Positions 14,115 to 19,153 of a DNA stretch of 19,153 nt are shown here, in pieces. The notes under the pieces were generated by a model that was not told the DNA's origin, ran no database searches, and saw only the letters and a program-made list of their open reading frames with translations. The stretch lies in assembly GCA_031281895.1 (NCBI GenBank), contig JAITET010000057.1:1-19153 (forward strand), in the 5' to 3' direction. Position 1 is the first letter of the stretch. Each line of letters starts with the position of its first letter. The translations under genes and the position numbers were made by a program. This DNA is from Puniceicoccales bacterium (lineage in GTDB: Bacteria; Verrucomicrobiota; Verrucomicrobiia; Opitutales; JAIRKQ01).

Positions 14115-16067
14115 ATGAGCAATAAAAAATCTAAAATTTTGGGAATCGATTTAGGCACGACCAATTCTTGCATGGCCGTTATGGAAGGTGGGGAGGCGAT
14201 CGTCATTCCCAATGCCGAAGGGGCGAGAACAACACCATCTATCGTCGCTTTTACAAAAACAGGGGAACGGGTGGTTGGGCAAGCCGCAAAGCGTCAGGCG
14301 GTTACAAATCCGCAAAATACTATTTTTTCCGCGAAGCGTTTGATTGGGCATAAGCTCAGCGAAATTCAAAGCCTGGTAAAAAATCTGCCATACAAAGTCG
14401 TTGAAGGACACAACGGTGATGCTTGGATTGAATGTCAGGTTGGGAATAAAACGGAACGGTTTTCCCCGGAACAAATTTCGTCGATGATTTTAGCAAAGTT
14501 AAAGGCAGATGCAGAAACATATTTGGGTTGTCCCATCACGCAAGCTGTTATTACAGTACCTGCCTATTTCAATGATTCCCAGCGGCAAGCAACGAAAGAT
14601 GCTGGAAAGATTGCAGGTCTCGAGGTTTTACGCATCATCAATGAACCGACTGCCGCATCTTTGGCCTATGGTTTAGATAAAAAGAAAGATGAAAAGATTG
14701 CTGTCTACGACCTCGGTGGGGGAACATTCGACATTTCCATTTTAGAAATTGGAGATGGTGTCTTTGAAGTAAAAGCCACCAATGGGGATACCTTACTTGG
14801 AGGAGATGACTGGGACAAAAGACTAATAGATTGGTTAGCGGACACATTTCAAAAGGAAAATGGGATAGATTTGAGAAAAGATCCAATGGCAGCCCAACGC
14901 CTAAAGGAAGAAGCAGAAAAGGCCAAAATTGCATTATCTTCCGCTTTGCAAGTGGACATTAATTTACCATTCATTACGGCGGATGCAACTGGTCCAAAGC
15001 ATTTAAATATTTCGTTGACACGTTCACAGTTAGAAAAAATTTGCGATGATCTGTACCAGCGAACGTTGGGACCATGTAAAAATTGCCTCAATGATGCTGC
15101 CATTTCTGCATCTGAAATTTCTGAATTGGTGCTCGTTGGAGGAATGACTCGCTCACCAAAGGTAGTCGATATTGCAAAACAATTCGTCGGTAAGACTCCC
15201 CATCAGGGTGTAAATCCCGATGAAGTCGTGGCAATTGGAGCGGCCATACAGGGTGGAGTTTTACAAGGGGAAGTAACAGAAGTGCTGTTGCTCGATGTAA
15301 CACCCCTAACACTTGGCATTGAAACAGCGGGAGGGGTTTTCACTCCAATGATAGATCGAAACACGACCATTCCGACGAAAAAAACGCAGATATTTTCCAC
15401 CTATGCTGAAAATCAAACGGCCGTTGATATTCAGGTTTTGCAAGGGGAACGTCCCATGGCACGGGATAATAAATTGCTCGGTCAATTTAGGTTGGATGGC
15501 ATTCCCATTGCTCCCCGCGGGATACCACAGATTGAAGTAACATTTGACATTGACGCGAATGGTATTCTTCATGTAACAGCGAAGGATAAGGGCACAGGGA
15601 AGGATCAAAAAATTACCATTACCAGTGCTTCGGGCTTGTCCGATGAAGAAATTGAGAAATTTAGAAAAGAGGCGGAGGTTCATGCAGAGGAAGATAAAAA
15701 ACGCAAGGAGTCCGTTGAGGAAAGAAATCAGCTGGATAATTTTATCTACCAAACCGAGAAACAATTAAAAGAACTCGGTGGTAATCTCAGCGATGAAAAA
15801 CGAAAACCTCTCGAAAATGCCATCGCAGAAGCGAAGAAAGTCTTTGAAAATGGTGATGCAAAGGTGGATGAATTAAAAGCTGCCAGGGAAAAATTAACCA
15901 CGGTATTCCAAGGGATGGCCCAGGATTTGTATTCCCAGGCGCAAAGTAATCAAACCACCCAAGGAGGTACTTCCGAAGGTACCCAATCTGCAAATGCCGG
16001 AAATGCAAAGGATAAAGTGGTCGATGCGGATTTCGAAGTTGTTGATGATGCAAACAAAAACAAATAG
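14115..16067 (+). CDS. dnaK: Molecular chaperone DnaK (Hsp70)
   Basis: This is an ATP-dependent cytoplasmic chaperone that binds unfolded segments together with DnaJ and GrpE. The nucleotide-binding domain shows GIDLGTTNSCMAV at residues 9-21, VPAYFNDSQRQATKDAG, INEPTAASLAYG, AVYDLGGGTFDISI and LVLVGGMTRSP. The linker EVLLLDVTPLTLGIET leads to the substrate domain (GERPMARDNKLLGQF, FDIDANGILHV). The helical lid ends in a Gln/Gly/Ser-rich stretch and DADFEVVDD. Length 650 is standard for the family. GAGGTG precedes ATG 14115 at good spacing. groES follows 25 bases later. No dnaJ, grpE or hrcA lies nearby, and I see no CIRCE-type operator (TTAGCACTC with GAGTGCTAA) in the 57-base leader. Confidence 0.98.
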   Translation: MSNKKSKILGIDLGTTNSCMAVMEGGEAIVIPNAEGARTTPSIVAFTKTGERVVGQAAKRQAVTNPQNTIFSAKRLIGHKLSEIQSLVKNLPYKVVEGHNGDAWIECQVGNKTERFSPEQISSMILAKLKADAETYLGCPITQAVITVPAYFNDSQRQATKDAGKIAGLEVLRIINEPTAASLAYGLDKKKDEKIAVYDLGGGTFDISILEIGDGVFEVKATNGDTLLGGDDWDKRLIDWLADTFQKENGIDLRKDPMAAQRLKEEAEKAKIALSSALQVDINLPFITADATGPKHLNISLTRSQLEKICDDLYQRTLGPCKNCLNDAAISASEISELVLVGGMTRSPKVVDIAKQFVGKTPHQGVNPDEVVAIGAAIQGGVLQGEVTEVLLLDVTPLTLGIETAGGVFTPMIDRNTTIPTKKTQIFSTYAENQTAVDIQVLQGERPMARDNKLLGQFRLDGIPIAPRGIPQIEVTFDIDANGILHVTAKDKGTGKDQKITITSASGLSDEEIEKFRKEAEVHAEEDKKRKESVEERNQLDNFIYQTEKQLKELGGNLSDEKRKPLENAIAEAKKVFENGDAKVDELKAAREKLTTVFQGMAQDLYSQAQSNQTTQGGTSEGTQSANAGNAKDKVVDADFEVVDDANKNK

Positions 16068-16071
16068 GAGG
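16066..16071 (+). promoter_or_regulatory. AGGAGG with unusual spacing before groES
   Basis: A perfect AGGAGG overlaps the dnaK stop region but lies 21 bases before the groES ATG, too far for standard initiation. The frame upstream of the ATG is closed by TAA at 16078, so no earlier in-frame start exists. Either groES uses an unseen weaker site or the leader folds to shorten the gap. Confidence 0.4.
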
Positions 16072-16092
16072 ATTTTTTAACAATTAAAAACT

Positions 16093-16389
16093 ATGGAAAC
16101 TAAAACTAAAATTAAACCGTTAGGAAATCGTGTTCTCGTTAAGAAAATTGAAGAACAGGAACAGATAAAAGGTGGTATTATTATTCCTGATGCTGCTAAA
16201 GAGGCCTCACAGGAAGCAGAAGTCATTGCTTTAGGTTCCGGTAGAAACGATGAAGGCAAGGTCCTAGAGTTTGAAGTGAAGGTTGGGGATCGTGTCCTCG
16301 TTAGCAAGTATGGCGGAACGGAAGTAAAACGCGACAAGGAAACCTTAGTTGTGCTAAGGCAGGATGATATTTTAGCAGTTTTGGGATAA
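16093..16389 (+). CDS. groES: Co-chaperonin GroES (Hsp10)
   Basis: GroES forms the heptameric lid that closes the GroEL folding chamber. The sequence shows the usual layout: IKPLGNRVLVKKIE at the start, a mobile loop with the hydrophobic tripeptide in EQEQIKGGIIIPDAA (GIII), then EAEVIALGSGRN and VKVGDRVLVSKYGGTEVK, ending DDILAVLG. Length of 98 is normal. It sits 25 bases after dnaK and 33 bases before groEL, so all three are probably on one transcript. Its ribosome site is oddly far upstream. No separate promoter or CIRCE element is visible in the short gap. Confidence 0.98.
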   Translation: METKTKIKPLGNRVLVKKIEEQEQIKGGIIIPDAAKEASQEAEVIALGSGRNDEGKVLEFEVKVGDRVLVSKYGGTEVKRDKETLVVLRQDDILAVLG

Positions 16390-16422
16390 TTTGAGACAAC
16401 ATTAAAAGAAAGGAAATTTATT

Positions 16423-18048
16423 ATGGCAAAACAATTAATATTCGAAGAGCAAGCTAGGAAGAAGGTTCTTTCCGGGGTGACTCAATTGGCAGATGCTGTC
16501 AAAATTACCCTTGGTCCGAAAGGGAGAAATGTGATTATTGATAAAAAGTTTGGAGCTCCAACGGTCACCAAGGATGGCGTCAGTGTTGCAAAGGAAATAG
16601 ATCTCAAGGACCCCTTTGAAAATATGGGTGCCCAGATGGTAAAAGAAGTGGCTTCCAAAACATCCGACGTGGCCGGAGATGGTACGACAACCGCTACAAT
16701 TCTTGCCGCGGCAATCTACCGTGAGGGGTTGAAAAATGTTGCAGCTGGAGCTAACCCCATATACATAAAACGTGGCATTGACAAGGCGGTTGAAGCTGCT
16801 GTGGCTGAATTAGCCAAAACTTCCAAAAAGGTAGAAGGCGATGAAATTCGTCAAGTTGCAACGGTTTCTGCGAATTGGGATGAAGAAATTGGCAGTATCA
16901 TAGCCGAAGCAATGAAACGTGTTGGCAAAGACGGCACCATAACGGTGGAGGAAGCAAAAACCATTGAAACTACCCTTGACGTCGTAGAAGGTATGCAGTT
17001 CGACAAAGGGTATTTGAGTCCATACTTTGTCAATAATCCAGACAGCATGGAATGTATATTGGAAAATGCCTATGTTCTTATTTTTGAAAAGAAAATTTCC
17101 AACCTGAACGAGTTACTTCCGACCCTACAGTCCATCGCCCAGTCCGGGAAACCATTGATGATCATTGCCGAGGATGTCGAAGGTGAAGCCTTGGCGACCC
17201 TAGTTGTTAATAAGCTGAGAGGAACTTTGAATATTTGTGCTGTAAAAGCTCCTGGTTTTGGCGATCGCCGGAAGGCCATGATGGAAGATATTGCCATTTT
17301 GACGGGTGGAAAGTTTATTTCCGAGGACCTGGGGATCAAACTTGAAAGCATAAAACTCGAAGATCTGGGACGGGCAAAGCGCATCACCGTCGACAAAGAA
17401 CATACCACAATTGTGGAAGGTAGCGGAAGTAGTACTGACATTACTGCTCGCATAAAGTTGATCCGCAAACAGATAGAAGAAGCGACCTCTGACTATGACA
17501 AAGAAAAGTTGCAGGAACGTCTGGCAAAATTAGCCGGTGGAGTGGCGGTAATCAGCATTGGGGCGGCCACAGAGCCAGAAATGAAGGAAAAGAAAGACCG
17601 TGTCGACGATGCTCTCCATGCTACCCGTGCGGCCGTCGAAGAAGGTATTTCTGCCGGTGGAAGTGTTGCCCTTCTGAGAACGCACAGTGCCATTGAATCT
17701 CTTGAAGAAACAGGCGATGTTGCAATTGGTGTTCAAATCGTACGTCGTGCCATCGAGGCTCCTCTGCGTCAACTTTGCGAAAATGCGGGAGTAGAAGGTT
17801 CCATCGTCGTTCAAGAGGTTTTAAAAGGAACCGGATCATTTGGTTACAATGTTGTAACTGGACAGTTTGAAGACCTGATGAAATCTGGCGTTGTAGACCC
17901 GACAAAGGTAACCCGTGCATCCTTACAAAATGCAGCATCCATTGCCGGATTATTGCTAACGACTGAATGTATGATTTCCGAATTGCCGGATGAGAAAAAA
18001 GGTAATGCCGCTATGCCAGACATGAATGGCATGGGTGGTATGATGTAA
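16423..18048 (+). CDS. groEL: Chaperonin GroEL (Hsp60)
   Basis: This is the double-ring ATP-dependent chaperonin that encloses folding proteins with GroES. Characteristic stretches are present: VKITLGPKGRNVI, TKDGVSVAKEI, the ATP-binding VAGDGTTTATILA, the apical domain with APGFGDRRKAM, RLAKLAGGVAVI and the intermediate/equatorial region EEGISAGGSVALL, then LLLTTECMISELP. The C-terminal tail ends in a short GMGGMM repeat, as in most active GroELs. Length of 541 is normal. AAAGGAAA precedes ATG 16423. A strong hairpin follows at 18083. It is apparently the only groEL in the window, and it is intact. Confidence 0.98.
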   Translation: MAKQLIFEEQARKKVLSGVTQLADAVKITLGPKGRNVIIDKKFGAPTVTKDGVSVAKEIDLKDPFENMGAQMVKEVASKTSDVAGDGTTTATILAAAIYREGLKNVAAGANPIYIKRGIDKAVEAAVAELAKTSKKVEGDEIRQVATVSANWDEEIGSIIAEAMKRVGKDGTITVEEAKTIETTLDVVEGMQFDKGYLSPYFVNNPDSMECILENAYVLIFEKKISNLNELLPTLQSIAQSGKPLMIIAEDVEGEALATLVVNKLRGTLNICAVKAPGFGDRRKAMMEDIAILTGGKFISEDLGIKLESIKLEDLGRAKRITVDKEHTTIVEGSGSSTDITARIKLIRKQIEEATSDYDKEKLQERLAKLAGGVAVISIGAATEPEMKEKKDRVDDALHATRAAVEEGISAGGSVALLRTHSAIESLEETGDVAIGVQIVRRAIEAPLRQLCENAGVEGSIVVQEVLKGTGSFGYNVVTGQFEDLMKSGVVDPTKVTRASLQNAASIAGLLLTTECMISELPDEKKGNAAMPDMNGMGGMM

Positions 18049-18082
18049 TAGGTAAATTTAGTTATATCGTTAAAACTTAGGT

Positions 18083-18109
18083 GGGCCGATCTAATCGGCC
18101 CTCATTTTA
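18083..18109 (+). terminator. Rho-independent terminator after groEL
   Basis: GGGCCGAT, loop CTA and ATCGGCCC form a perfect 8-base-pair GC-rich stem (18083-18101), followed by TCATTTTAT. The T run is broken by an A, so termination may be moderate. It starts 34 bases after the groEL stop and fits the end of the dnaK-groES-groEL transcript. Confidence 0.75.
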
Positions 18110-18163
18110 TACAATTGCACCAGTTCGATTATTTGCTTGCAGTTTGATTTTTTTAGACCACGA

Positions 18164-18178
18164 GTAGATCAGATCTAC
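18164..18178. promoter_or_regulatory. Palindrome before the antiporter gene, possible operator
   Basis: GTAGATC-A-GATCTAC is a perfect seven-base inverted repeat around one base, ending 13 bases before the antiporter ATG. It could bind a dimeric regulator or block the ribosome site. One palindrome of this size is expected by chance in a window this long. Confidence 0.25.
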
Positions 18179-18191
18179 AGCTTTTGGTCAT

Positions 18192-19153
18192 ATGTTAATA
18201 TTCAATCCAGTTGTCGTTTCGATTGCGCTTGTATACTTTATAATATGTGTACTACGCATAAACGTGGTGATTGCATTGACGACGGGAGCCATCGTTTGTG
18301 GGTTGGTCAATGGAGCAACCTTTGAAAGTGCAGTTTCTAGTTTTTCAGAAGGGCTTGGGGGCGGTGCAAAAATTGCTCTAAGCTATGCTATCCTGGGGGC
18401 ATTCGCATCTGCTTTGGCCCATTCCGGATTTTCAAGTTTTCTAATGGCGAAAATGGTCCGCCTATTAAATATCAGTTCCAGTAAAGAAGAAAAACGCACC
18501 GCAAGCATAGGAAAGGAGAGGAAGGCTAAATTCGTCATGTTTTTTACCATAGGGGCAATGGCCATCGCTTGTAAAAATATCATCCCGGTGCATATTGCGT
18601 TTATTCCCATTTTAATTCCTCCAATGATTGGTGTTTTTAATGCCATGCAAATTGACCGTCGGTTGATTGCTTGCATCATCACATTTGGAGTAATAATTGC
18701 ATACATGATTTTTCCGATGGGATTCGGTGAAATTTTTCTAGAAAATATCATGTTACATTATTTGCATGCCAATGGCATGGACATTTCGATTCAGGATTTA
18801 ATTCACGCACTGCTATACCCAGCCTTGGGAATGTTGATAGGGCTGTTGCTTGCCTTCGTCCGATATGGGAAACCAAGGTGCTACAAAAATACTGGGGTGA
18901 AAAGTTTAGACAGGGAAGCAACTTTTCCTCGAAGAGATTTCATTGTTTCGTGCCTTGCAATAGTTGCCGCACTGGTAATACAACTGCTGGTTAAATCCAT
19001 CATTTTAAGTGCATTGCTAGGATTTTTTTTCCTATCGCTCGGCGGTGTTATAAGGAAAAAAGACTCGGACGATGTGGTCGCCGGTGGATTCAAAATGATG
19101 GCTCTAATATCATTTACCATGATAGCTGCTGCTGGATTTGGGCATAGTCTACG
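18192..19153 (+). CDS. Na+/H+ antiporter family protein, YuiF-like (partial at right edge)
   Basis: This is the N-terminal ~320 residues of a multi-helix inner-membrane transporter; the frame is still open at the window end. The start reads MLIFNPVVVSIALVYFIICVLRINVVIALTTGAIV in outline, followed by SFSEGLGGGAKIALSYAILGAFASALA, which matches the YuiF-type branch of the NhaC/ion transporter superfamily. Later conserved pieces include KNIIPVHIAFIPILIPPM and IAYMIFPMGFGEIFL. Known relatives are annotated as Na+/H+ antiporters. A charged insertion at residues ~98-113 (SSKEEKRTASIGKERK) lies in a cytoplasmic-like loop. ATG 18192 was chosen because it opens the conserved N terminus; no strong ribosome site is visible. 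It follows the groEL terminator and is probably a separate unit. Confidence 0.83.
   Translation, partial: MLIFNPVVVSIALVYFIICVLRINVVIALTTGAIVCGLVNGATFESAVSSFSEGLGGGAKIALSYAILGAFASALAHSGFSSFLMAKMVRLLNISSSKEEKRTASIGKERKAKFVMFFTIGAMAIACKNIIPVHIAFIPILIPPMIGVFNAMQIDRRLIACIITFGVIIAYMIFPMGFGEIFLENIMLHYLHANGMDISIQDLIHALLYPALGMLIGLLLAFVRYGKPRCYKNTGVKSLDREATFPRRDFIVSCLAIVAALVIQLLVKSIILSALLGFFFLSLGGVIRKKDSDDVVAGGFKMMALISFTMIAAAGFGHSL

Noticed and set aside
1..19153. CRISPR array, tRNA, rRNA, riboswitch or defence island
   Set aside because: I looked on both strands and found no regularly spaced repeats, no tRNA-like cloverleaf, no rRNA sequence and no recognisable defence gene.

Overview
The window looks like a piece of a moderately AT-rich Gram-negative chromosome. 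The Gram-negative evidence is an Mla-type lipid ABC transporter, a GspE-type secretion/pilus ATPase and periplasmic binding proteins. The mix of families (STAS-MlaE fusion, psd next to a compact GspE ATPase, a YuiF-type antiporter, many ABC importers, decayed insertion sequences) would fit the Planctomycetes-Verrucomicrobia-Chlamydiae group, possibly a host-associated member. That placement is inference; no rRNA or tRNA gene is present to test it.

Bases 1-1100 are mobile-element debris. There is the 3' end of one IS481-family element, a complete-ended but frameshifted IS5-family element (160-988), and the 3' end of a second IS481 copy. A third, older IS481 tail lies at 4269-4402 on the minus strand. 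All three tails end at a CTAG-type site. Two of them sit exactly on the stop codon of a convergent host gene.

Bases 1097-3009 (minus) hold mlaE and mlaF, the permease and ATPase of a phospholipid transporter. Bases 3286-4272 (plus) encode an exported cysteine-rich protein that resembles an NlpC/P60 hydrolase without its catalytic residues. Bases 4478-7638 (minus) form a tight run, psd - gspE-like ATPase - CPBP protease - tsaE, with gaps of 2 and 29 bases and one 17-base overlap. After a gene-poor stretch (7639-8017), bases 8018-10133 (minus) encode a polar amino-acid ABC importer in the order binding protein - permease - ATPase, with overlapping genes.

From 10234 onward everything is on the plus strand: a second CPBP membrane protease; an Fe3+/polyamine-type ABC ATPase overlapping or abutting an unusually long solute-binding protein, with no permease nearby; dnaK, groES and groEL in one cluster closed by a hairpin terminator; and a YuiF-type Na+/H+ antiporter that runs off the right edge.

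Most of the content is housekeeping and transport. The most noteworthy points are the IS481 target-site and stop-codon relationship, the IS5-mediated chimera, the NlpC-like pseudoenzyme, the very compact GspE ATPase, the permease-less ABC pair and the dnaK-groESL arrangement. I see no CRISPR array, tRNA, rRNA or clear defence system.
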